A DNA stretch of 64,000 bases from Butyrivibrio sp. (GTDB taxonomy: Bacteria > Bacillota > Clostridia > Lachnospirales > Lachnospiraceae), in the NCBI GenBank assembly GCA_015056575.1, contig SVGA01000020.1:1-64000 (forward strand), in the 5' to 3' direction. Shown here piece after piece: positions 27,949 through 35,064 of this stretch (its first letter is position 1; every line of letters starts with the position of its first letter). The position numbers and the translations under genes were made by a program. The notes under the pieces were generated by a model. It saw only the letters and a list, made by a program, of their open reading frames with translations. It made no database searches and was not told the origin of the DNA.

Positions 27949-30234
27949 ATGTTTAAAAAAGTAAAAAAATTAACAGCAATCTGTCTTATCGGAATATTCC
28001 TTTTGACATGTCTTTGTCCTGTTTCGGCAAAGGCTTCATCTGCAAACGATCCAAAACCCGTAAAAGTAGGTTACTACCAGAATGAAGTATTTGAGGACGG
28101 CGCTTCCGACGGTGAGGTCAAGAAGGGTTATGCCTACGAATATTATCGTAAGATCTCGGAGTACACGGGCTGGAACTATGAATATGTTTACGGAGATTTT
28201 GTGACCATCTATCAGATGCTTCTTGAGGGTGAGGTGGATCTGGTTGCCGGTCTTGCCTATACACCTGAAAGAGAAGAGCTTATCCTTTACCCGGAAAGGG
28301 CAATGGGATCCGAGAGATACGGCATAGTCAAACATGAGATGGATACCACTGTAACAGGAGATGTTAATACTCTTCAGGGCAAGAAGGTCGGAGTCCTTGA
28401 TTCTGCCATCGTTGATGCCCTAAATGCTTTCCTTGAGGAAAGAGAGATATTCTGCAATATAGTCACCTACAACGATTACGAAAATCTTCTTTCTGCCTTT
28501 GACAAAAAAGACATCGATGTAATGGCCGCTGAGATAGACGGAATCTACGACAGGCATCATGCCCAGGTACTGTATTCCTTCGGACAATCCGATTACTATC
28601 TTTGCGTCAATAAAGAAAGAACGGACCTCATTGATGAACTGAATGCGGCACAGGAGCAGCTCTTTTCCGAAATTCCCGATTATCTGAGTTCACTGCGGAA
28701 CAAATACTATACCACGTCTCTTTCCAGCAGGGCCTTAACAAGTGCAGAGCATGAGTGGCTCACCAATAACGGACAGATCAACATAGGATATCTTGATAAC
28801 TATCTTCCTTTCTGCGCAACCGACAAAGACGGGACTGCTATCGGAATGGTTTCGGAGGTTTTCCCTCAGATATTCAAAGACCTTGGCATCAACAACATGT
28901 CTTTTTCATATGAAGGATTTGATAATTACGATGACATGGTTGCTGCAGTGGACGCCGGTAAGATCGATGTGGCTTTCCCTGTGAGCGGAGGACTTTTCTA
29001 TTCAGAGGAGGACGGTCTTATTTTGTCCGAGCCTCTTACCTCTACACTTACTGATCTGGTGTACAAGGAGAATCACCCCGGCGGTGGTGAAATGGACTTT
29101 GCGGTAAACGAGAACAATAAGATCCAGTTTTACTATATTAAAAATAACTATCCGGAATCCAGCATTAAGTTTTACAAAAGCATAGAGGATTGTCTTAATG
29201 CAGTCATTAAGGGAGAGGTTTCCTATACAACCATAAATGGTCTTCGTACCAATTCATATTTAAGGCAGGGAGATTATAACGATCTTTCCTTCATGCAGCT
29301 GCCCTATGAGGAGGACACCTGTTTTGGGGTTAAGATAGGAGACAGTGGACTTTTAAAGCTTCTTAACCGCGGCATCAGCGTAATGGGAGATGACTACGCC
29401 CAGAACATGGCTTTCCGTTATTCCGAGAAGATGAATGAATACACCTTTAAGGACTTCTACAATCAGTATTCATGGGTGTTCATAGTGATAATTTTTGTCA
29501 TCTGTCTGCTTATTGTTCTTGTGCTGGCCAATGATATAAATATTAATAAAAAGAGACTTCAGGAAAAGGAAAGAGCTCGGCTTGAGATAGAGAAGGCCGA
29601 CCACGACAAGTTCGTATTCGTGAACAAGATGGCCAATTATATGAGCGAGCCCATGAGGAGCATGAACGGTCTTGTTGATCTGGCCAGGAAATCCGAAGAC
29701 GTATCGACAATCAAAGGGTATCTTGGAGGCATATCCTCCTACAGCAGAGAGCTTGTCAGTATTATCAATAACATTCTAAATATGAGCCGTTTTGAGAGCG
29801 GCCAGATCCAGATAGAGGACAGAAATATCTCCAGACATTTTGCTGGTAAGCGTATGCTGATCGTTGAAGATACTCTTCAGAATCAGATGGTTACCGGCAG
29901 GATATTAAAGAGGTTCGGCTTCGAAATACAGGTTGCAACCAGCGGTAAAGAAGCCTATGATAAACTAAATGCCGCTCCGGAAGGGTATTTCGATGCTGTC
30001 ATAATCGATATGGACATTAACGAAGGAAAAGACCTTGAGGACGCAGTTAGGATAAGGACTCTAAACAATGACGGAAAAGCTCTTATTCCGGTTATTGTCC
30101 TTGTATCGAATGAAACTGATGACCTTAAGAGTTATCTTGAGGAGAAGATTGTGAGCGGAGTCATATATAAACCCTATGACATCGACTCCATGACAGAGGT
30201 ATTTACATTACTTTTTAATAAAGCAGAGGTTTGA
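27949..30234 (+). CDS. Membrane receptor: two substrate-binding domains, pseudo-kinase core and receiver domain
   Basis: The 761-residue protein begins with a lipoprotein-like or cleavable signal sequence (residues 1-28). Two periplasmic-binding-protein type 2 domains follow (about 36-262 and 275-495), then a transmembrane helix (508-527) and a linker. Residues 554-615 look like a histidine kinase dimerisation domain, but the phospho-acceptor His is replaced by Asn563 (KMANYMSEPM) and no ATP-binding domain follows. A receiver domain (634-756) comes next with all key residues: Glu640/Asp641, Asp687, Ser720 and Lys741. It cannot phosphorylate itself, so it probably signals through binding or an outside kinase. 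The ATG at 27949 is behind AAGGGGA. Confidence 0.85.
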   Translation: MFKKVKKLTAICLIGIFLLTCLCPVSAKASSANDPKPVKVGYYQNEVFEDGASDGEVKKGYAYEYYRKISEYTGWNYEYVYGDFVTIYQMLLEGEVDLVAGLAYTPEREELILYPERAMGSERYGIVKHEMDTTVTGDVNTLQGKKVGVLDSAIVDALNAFLEEREIFCNIVTYNDYENLLSAFDKKDIDVMAAEIDGIYDRHHAQVLYSFGQSDYYLCVNKERTDLIDELNAAQEQLFSEIPDYLSSLRNKYYTTSLSSRALTSAEHEWLTNNGQINIGYLDNYLPFCATDKDGTAIGMVSEVFPQIFKDLGINNMSFSYEGFDNYDDMVAAVDAGKIDVAFPVSGGLFYSEEDGLILSEPLTSTLTDLVYKENHPGGGEMDFAVNENNKIQFYYIKNNYPESSIKFYKSIEDCLNAVIKGEVSYTTINGLRTNSYLRQGDYNDLSFMQLPYEEDTCFGVKIGDSGLLKLLNRGISVMGDDYAQNMAFRYSEKMNEYTFKDFYNQYSWVFIVIIFVICLLIVLVLANDININKKRLQEKERARLEIEKADHDKFVFVNKMANYMSEPMRSMNGLVDLARKSEDVSTIKGYLGGISSYSRELVSIINNILNMSRFESGQIQIEDRNISRHFAGKRMLIVEDTLQNQMVTGRILKRFGFEIQVATSGKEAYDKLNAAPEGYFDAVIIDMDINEGKDLEDAVRIRTLNNDGKALIPVIVLVSNETDDLKSYLEEKIVSGVIYKPYDIDSMTEVFTLLFNKAEV

Positions 30235-30236
30235 TA

Positions 30237-31124
30237 ATGAATAATTTTCTTTATAATCTGGAGCGCAGATTCGGAAAGTATGCAATCCCAAATCTGACCA
30301 GAAACATACTTATTCTTTATATTGCAGGATTTATTCTGCAGCTTATGGGCAGAGTTCTGCCTATTAACATTACAAATTACCTGACCCTGGATGTTTACCT
30401 GATCCTTCACGGGCAGGTATGGAGACTGGTGACCTGGGTTCTTATTCCACCGGTGGCCCTTAGCATCTGGATCATAATCACTTTGTACCTTTACTATTTT
30501 ATCGGCACTACCATGGAGCGCACCATCGGTACTTTCAAATATAACGTGTTTATCTTCGGAGGAGCTATTTTCATGATCATCGCCGCCTTTGTTACCTACG
30601 GTGTGCACGCGATCATGCTTAAAGGCAATGGAGCGCTTCTTGCAGCATATTCAGGATATATGGCACCTATTTTCTCGACCTATTATATACAGATGGCTGT
30701 ATTCCTTACCTTTGCCATCAGTTATCCCGATATGCAGCTGCTTCTCATGTTCATTATTCCCGTCAAGGTTAAGTGGCTTGGCATTGTATACGCCGCATTC
30801 CTTGCTTTTGACGCAATTTACACAGGACTTATCTCGGGTGTTTACGGAGTACTGTTTGCTATCCTTTCACAGTTTATAAATCTATTCCTGTTTTACCTCT
30901 CAACCGGAAGGGCAAGTCACCTTAATCCCAAAGAGATCAAGCGCAGACAGGAGTTTAAGAGAAATGTAAAGATGGCTCCTCCCGGAGTCACAAGGCATAA
31001 ATGTGCGGTTTGCGGCAGAACGGAGAAGGATAATCCCAATCTTGAGTTTAGATTCTGCTCCAAATGCAACGGCAATTACGAGTACTGCCAGGACCATCTT
31101 TTCACACATCAGCACGTTCAATAA
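30237..31124 (+). CDS. Rhomboid-like membrane protein with zinc-ribbon tail, likely non-catalytic
   Basis: This 295-residue protein has about six membrane helices. GQVWRLVTWVLIPP and GTTMERTIGTFKY resemble the loop-1 and helix-2 features of rhomboid proteases, but there is no GxSG motif and no histidine in the sixth helix, so it appears derlin-like or inactive. After the membrane part, the C-terminus (about 255-290) has a CAVCG and CSKC pair followed by C..H..H, a zinc ribbon facing the cytoplasm. It starts two bases after the receptor gene stop with AGAGGT upstream, and the sigma-like gene follows 9 bases later. The role is unknown. Confidence 0.75.
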   Translation: MNNFLYNLERRFGKYAIPNLTRNILILYIAGFILQLMGRVLPINITNYLTLDVYLILHGQVWRLVTWVLIPPVALSIWIIITLYLYYFIGTTMERTIGTFKYNVFIFGGAIFMIIAAFVTYGVHAIMLKGNGALLAAYSGYMAPIFSTYYIQMAVFLTFAISYPDMQLLLMFIIPVKVKWLGIVYAAFLAFDAIYTGLISGVYGVLFAILSQFINLFLFYLSTGRASHLNPKEIKRRQEFKRNVKMAPPGVTRHKCAVCGRTEKDNPNLEFRFCSKCNGNYEYCQDHLFTHQHVQ

Positions 31125-31133
31125 GAGGATATT

Positions 31134-31898
31134 ATGGGTAATTTGGAAAATAAGGAAAAAGAGTTTGCGCAGATCCTTAAGTTTGTAACAAGGACTGCAA
31201 GAGAGAACAGAAATGTTATTTCAAGGCAGGAGGTTATTGAGGCCTTTTCAGAGCTTGAACTTGATGATTCACAGATGGCCATGGTTTTTGACTATCTGGA
31301 GAAACACAAGGTCGGGATCGATGCTCCTGCAAAGATAGATGACAATCTTTCCGAGGAAGAGATTAACTATCTTGATGAATATCTTAAGGAGCTCAAGGAT
31401 CTCCCGGTGTTATCCGACGGGGAGAAAAGAGCTGTTTCCATGGCTGCTATCGCCGGAGACAAGGAGGCTCAGCAGAAGCTTATAAGCAATTATCTGCCAT
31501 TGGTTGTGGATGTGGCAAGAATGTACACGGAACAGGGCGTTTATCTGGAAGACCTTATAGGCGAAGGTAATGTGGCACTCACAAGAGGTGTTACAATGCT
31601 TGATGTCGTAGGTGAGCCCGATGAGGTGGAGAGCTTTCTTTACAAGATGATGCTTGATGCAATGGAAGCCGTTATAGAAGATAATCTGGCGGAGGATGCC
31701 GGTCAGCAGAAGGTTCTTAAGCTGGTCCAGGAAGTCGCCGATAAGGCAAAAGAGCTGTCGGGGGACCTGAGGAGGAAGGTAACCGTTGCCGAGCTTATGG
31801 AAGAAACAGGCTGGGATGAAGACAAGATAAGAACAGCCATTAAATTCAGTGCGGATAATATCGAAGATCTTGACAGCGGCGAGGATAAGAAGAAGTAA
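31134..31898 (+). CDS. Sigma-70-like protein lacking region 4
   Basis: The 254-residue protein resembles a primary-type sigma factor cut short. Residues 10-55 look like region 1.1, residues 116-182 like region 2 with LISNYLPLVVDVARMY and the core-binding motif DLIGEGNVAL (140-149), and residues 190-240 like region 3 (VTVAELMEETGWDEDKIRTA). The aromatic region 2.3/2.4 residues for promoter melting and -10 recognition are replaced (VESFLYKMMLDAMEA), and region 4 for the -35 is missing. It may bind RNA polymerase core without ordinary promoter recognition, as a regulator or anti-sigma-like competitor. The start has AGAGGA upstream; its stop overlaps the next ATG by one base. Confidence 0.8.
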   Translation: MGNLENKEKEFAQILKFVTRTARENRNVISRQEVIEAFSELELDDSQMAMVFDYLEKHKVGIDAPAKIDDNLSEEEINYLDEYLKELKDLPVLSDGEKRAVSMAAIAGDKEAQQKLISNYLPLVVDVARMYTEQGVYLEDLIGEGNVALTRGVTMLDVVGEPDEVESFLYKMMLDAMEAVIEDNLAEDAGQQKVLKLVQEVADKAKELSGDLRRKVTVAELMEETGWDEDKIRTAIKFSADNIEDLDSGEDKKK

Positions 31899-32314
31899 TG
31901 TACGGCATTTCGGGGGAGAATGATTTTAAATATTACATGCAGGATATAGAGAGACATTACTTCGGATGCAGAGGCTCCTACAGATATCTTCTGGATAACG
32001 AGAGTGTTCCCTTTAAATTTAAATCTGTTATAACCAAGTATCTCAAGGACAGTGTGGATTTTGATACCACTCTGGAGAGTCATCTGTATTATATGGAGAA
32101 GGACAGCTTTGATTATGAGGTCTATAAACAACTAAAGGCCAGGGTCAGAGTAGTTCTTTACAAGAATCCTTCAAAAAAAGAGAAGGGATTTAAAGAAAAG
32201 CTTCTTACCATAGAGCAATTGGTGAGGATCCCGGCAGATGAGAAGGAAGCTTTGGGGATGATCGTAAGGGAACTGGTGCTTTCAAAGCTGGCTCTTTTTG
32301 CATTTTCAATCTAA
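31898..32314 (+). CDS. Hypothetical protein, last gene of the operon
   Basis: I do not recognise this 138-residue protein. It overlaps the sigma-like gene by one base (TAATG), so translational coupling is likely. It is soluble, rich in Tyr, Lys and Asp/Glu, predicted mostly helical, with no signal peptide, membrane helix or Cys-metal motif. A coherent guess is that it acts with the sigma-like protein. It precedes an AT-rich inverted repeat that may end the transcript. Confidence 0.7.
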   Translation: MYGISGENDFKYYMQDIERHYFGCRGSYRYLLDNESVPFKFKSVITKYLKDSVDFDTTLESHLYYMEKDSFDYEVYKQLKARVRVVLYKNPSKKEKGFKEKLLTIEQLVRIPADEKEALGMIVRELVLSKLALFAFSI

Positions 32315-32347
32315 AAATCTTAAAAAATACGGATTTTTTAAGATTTT
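32314..32347 (+). repeat. Perfect 14-bp AT-rich inverted repeat
   Basis: AAAATCTTAAAAAA and TTTTTTAAGATTTT flank a TACGGA loop immediately after the stop of the 138-residue gene. It could be a weak terminator in either direction, since both sides have A/T runs, but the stem has almost no GC. It is also directly upstream of the rpmB promoter. Confidence 0.5.
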
Positions 32348-32349
32348 GC

Positions 32350-32378
32350 TTGCAATATTAAAATTTATTTGCTAATAT
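32350..32378 (+). promoter_or_regulatory. Promoter of rpmB
   Basis: TTGCAA (32350-32355), a 17-base spacer and TAATAT (32373-32378). The transcript would open with a small hairpin GCGGA-AAAA-TCCGC (32388-32401) ahead of the AAGGAGG ribosome-binding site. Confidence 0.6.
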
Positions 32379-32450
32379 ATCAATGTTGCGGAAAAATCCG
32401 CACTAAATTGCTATCAGAATTGATTACATGGCTTATAAGGAGGTGTCAAA

Positions 32451-32636
32451 ATGGCTAAATGTGAAGTTTGTGGCAAGGGCGTTCATTTCGGAAACAACGT
32501 AAGCCATTCTCATAGAAGATCTAACAGAGTTTGGAAGTCTAACGTTCAGCACGTAGCAGTTAAGATTAACGGAGCTACAAAGAGAATGCACGTTTGTTCA
32601 AGCTGCCTTAGATCAAACAAAGTTGAGAGAGCATAA
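32451..32636 (+). CDS. rpmB: 50S ribosomal protein L28
   Basis: L28 is a small protein of the large ribosomal subunit. The 61 residues begin MAKCEVCGKG, and CxxC here plus CSSC at the C-terminus form the zinc-binding version of L28 (four cysteines). The motif NNVSHSHRRSNR is typical. It has an AAGGAGG ribosome-binding site and its own promoter and terminator. As in Bacillus it sits next to the Asp23 (yloU) gene. Confidence 0.97.
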   Translation: MAKCEVCGKGVHFGNNVSHSHRRSNRVWKSNVQHVAVKINGATKRMHVCSSCLRSNKVERA

Positions 32637-32650
32637 TCTTAACCATCATG

Positions 32651-32681
32651 ATCGTCCGGTTAATCCCGGACGATTTTTTTT
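32651..32681 (+). terminator. Rho-independent terminator of rpmB
   Basis: ATCGTCCGG pairs with CCGGACGAT around TTAATC and is followed by seven Ts. Confidence 0.93.
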
Positions 32682-32730
32682 ATCAAAATTGTCTACAAAT
32701 TAAATAGTAGACCACATTAAAAAATAATGG

Positions 32731-32759
32731 TTTATTTTTTTTAGAACTGATATTATAAT
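32731..32759 (+). promoter_or_regulatory. Candidate promoter of the Asp23-FakA genes
   Basis: A perfect TATAAT (32754-32759) has a weak TTTATT -35 (32731-32736) at 17 bases, about 60 bases before the start codon of the Asp23 gene. Confidence 0.4.
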
Positions 32760-32818
32760 AACAAAAGTATGCGGCTTTTTGAGTTCGTTTAAAAAATGGC
32801 AATTAAAGGAGGATAAAC

Positions 32819-33181
32819 ATGAAGAGTTCTTCAATGAATACTCACATGGGAAATATCTCAATTGACAATGAAGTTATTGCCCAGTACGCTGGCGCAGTTG
32901 CCATGGAGTGCTTCGGTATTGTCGGAATGGCCAATGTTAATGTTAAAGATGGACTTGTTAGTCTTCTGAAGCTGGATTCTATGACAAGGGGTATCAACGT
33001 TTCTCTTGATCAGAACAATAAGCTGAAGCTTGACTTTCATGTTATTGTAGCTTACGGCGTTAGTATTTCAGCTGTATCCAACAACCTTATTGATAACGTT
33101 AAATACAAAGTAGAAGAGTTTACGGGGCTTGAAATCGAAAAGATTAACATCTATGTCGAGGGCGTCCGTGTCATTGATTGA
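32819..33181 (+). CDS. Asp23/Gls24 family protein (YloU-like)
   Basis: This 120-residue protein matches the Asp23/Gls24 family, whose members in Staphylococcus are alkaline-shock envelope-associated proteins and in Bacillus (YloU) are encoded just before yloV. The segment GAVAMECFGIVGMANV (about 22-37) and the C-terminal KINIYVEGVRV (about 108-118) are the family hallmarks. There is no signal peptide. It has an AAAGGAGG site and precedes the FakA-like gene by 29 bases, the conserved yloU-yloV pairing. Confidence 0.92.
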   Translation: MKSSSMNTHMGNISIDNEVIAQYAGAVAMECFGIVGMANVNVKDGLVSLLKLDSMTRGINVSLDQNNKLKLDFHVIVAYGVSISAVSNNLIDNVKYKVEEFTGLEIEKINIYVEGVRVID

Positions 33182-33210
33182 TCGATTTCTAAGTTCAGGA
33201 GGATTTTGTT

Positions 33211-35004
33211 TTGAGTAATAATGCTATTGATGCAAAGCTGATTGCCAAGATGTTTCTTAGCGGCGCCAAGAACCTTGACGCCAAAAAAGAATGGATCAAC
33301 GAGCTGAATGTTTTCCCTGTTCCCGACGGAGACACAGGAACAAATATGACAATGACCATTATGTCAGCAGCCAAGGAGGTTCAGAGTCTTGGTGATAATG
33401 CCAATATGGAGGCAATCTGCAAGGCTATCTCTTCAGGTTCCTTAAGAGGTGCCAGAGGAAACTCCGGAGTTATCCTTTCTCAGCTTCTTAGAGGATTTAC
33501 AAAGGTTGTAAAAGAGCACGACGAGATCAATGTCAACGTTCTTTCACAGGCCTTCGATAAGGCTGTTGAGACAGCTTACAAGGCTGTTATGAAGCCCAAG
33601 GAAGGTACAATCCTTACCGTTGCCAAGGGCGCCAGCCAGAAGGCTCACGAGCTTGCTATGGAAGGCTGCGATGACATCAAGCAGTTCTGCGAAGAAGTTA
33701 TAAAATATGCCGATGAAGTCCTTTCAAAGACTCCCGATATGCTTCCTGTTCTTAAGCAGGCCGGTGTTGTGGATTCCGGCGGACAGGGTCTTGTTCAGGT
33801 TCTTAAGGGAGCCTTCGACGGTTTCTTGGGTAAAGAGATAGATCTTTCCATCCATGAGGATGATGTAACTCCCGGTGCAAGGATCAAATCAAAGGGACAG
33901 GTTCAGAAGGAGGAGGATATCAAGTTCGGCTATTGTACCGAGTTTATTGTTCTTCTCAATAAGCCTTTAAACGTCAAACAGGAGATCGATTTCAAGGGAT
34001 TCCTTGAATCTATCGGCGACAGCATCGTAATGGTAGCTGATGATGAGATCTGTAAGGTCCATGTTCACTCAAACGATCCCGGACTTGCAATTCAGAGAGC
34101 TCTCATGTACGGTCAGCTTTCAAATATGAAGATCGATAATATGTGGATGGAGCACAGAGAAAAGCTCTTCCATGAGAATGCAGACGGTTCCTGGTCAGAG
34201 ATCAAGACAGAGATCAACGGCGCCGCAGAGCTTACACCTACTTATTCTGCAGGTGATGATATTCCTTTGGGAGATAAGGTGGATATGGATTCTGCTCCCG
34301 AGGACAGAGTTCCCGCAGAAGCACTTCCAAGAAAAGATGTGGGATTTGTTACCGTTTGTGCCGGCGGCGGTCTTGCTGAGATCTTCAGAGGCCTGGGAGT
34401 AGACTATGTTATTGAGGGAGGTCAGACAATGAACCCCAGCACAGCAGATATTCTTGATGCTGTTGCTAAGGTAAATGCCGATACTGTAATCGTTCTTCCC
34501 AACAACAAAAATATCATTCTTGCAGCCAATCAGGCAGCTATAATGTCTGAAGACAGCGATGATAACAAGAAGATCATAGTTGTTCCTTCCAAGACTGTAC
34601 CTCAGGGTATTACAGCTATCATAAATTATGTTCCTGATGTGGCTATAGAAGATAATGTGGCAGCGATGACAGATTCACTTTCTACAGTTAAGACCGGTGA
34701 AGTGACCTATGCTGTCAGAGATACAATGATAGATGATGTAGCTATCAAGCAGGGCGACTACATGGGAATAGGAGATTCCGGTATCCTTGGTGTCGGAAGC
34801 GATATAGCTGATGTTACCTTTGACATGATCGGTAAGATGATGGATGAGGATCTTGAGCTTATCAGTATCTACTATGGCGATGAAGTTGATGAGAGTAGCG
34901 CACAGGCATTAAGGCAGAAGGTTTCTGAGGAATATCCTTCCTGCGATGTTGATCTTCAGTATGGCGGACAGCCCATCTATTACTATATTGTATCTGCAGA
35001 ATAA
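33211..35004 (+). CDS. fakA: FakA/YloV-like DAK2-domain kinase subunit
   Basis: FakA is the ATP-binding subunit that phosphorylates fatty acids bound to a DegV-family FakB partner, feeding exogenous fatty acids into phospholipid synthesis. The N-terminal DhaL domain has FPVPDGDTGTNM (about residues 31-42) with the Asp ligands for magnesium and SGSLRGARGNSGVILSQL for ATP. The C-terminal domain covers about residues 330-597. At 597 residues it is slightly longer than Staphylococcus FakA (548). The start is TTG, well spaced from AGGAGGA. A DegV-family gene lies 2.2 kb downstream past recG. Confidence 0.88.
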   Translation: MSNNAIDAKLIAKMFLSGAKNLDAKKEWINELNVFPVPDGDTGTNMTMTIMSAAKEVQSLGDNANMEAICKAISSGSLRGARGNSGVILSQLLRGFTKVVKEHDEINVNVLSQAFDKAVETAYKAVMKPKEGTILTVAKGASQKAHELAMEGCDDIKQFCEEVIKYADEVLSKTPDMLPVLKQAGVVDSGGQGLVQVLKGAFDGFLGKEIDLSIHEDDVTPGARIKSKGQVQKEEDIKFGYCTEFIVLLNKPLNVKQEIDFKGFLESIGDSIVMVADDEICKVHVHSNDPGLAIQRALMYGQLSNMKIDNMWMEHREKLFHENADGSWSEIKTEINGAAELTPTYSAGDDIPLGDKVDMDSAPEDRVPAEALPRKDVGFVTVCAGGGLAEIFRGLGVDYVIEGGQTMNPSTADILDAVAKVNADTVIVLPNNKNIILAANQAAIMSEDSDDNKKIIVVPSKTVPQGITAIINYVPDVAIEDNVAAMTDSLSTVKTGEVTYAVRDTMIDDVAIKQGDYMGIGDSGILGVGSDIADVTFDMIGKMMDEDLELISIYYGDEVDESSAQALRQKVSEEYPSCDVDLQYGGQPIYYYIVSAE

Positions 35005-35017
35005 TTTTTAAAAAAGT

Positions 35018-35053
35018 CTAAGCCGGACCATCAGTGTCCGGTTTAGTTTTTAT
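35018..35053 (+). terminator. Rho-independent terminator before recG
   Basis: CTAAGCCGGAC pairs with GTCCGGTTTAG (one wobble) around CATCAGT, followed by TTTTTATT. It separates the FakA-like gene from recG, though read-through is possible since the recG ribosome-binding site begins at once. Confidence 0.82.
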
Positions 35054-35064
35054 TGGGGGCTTAA

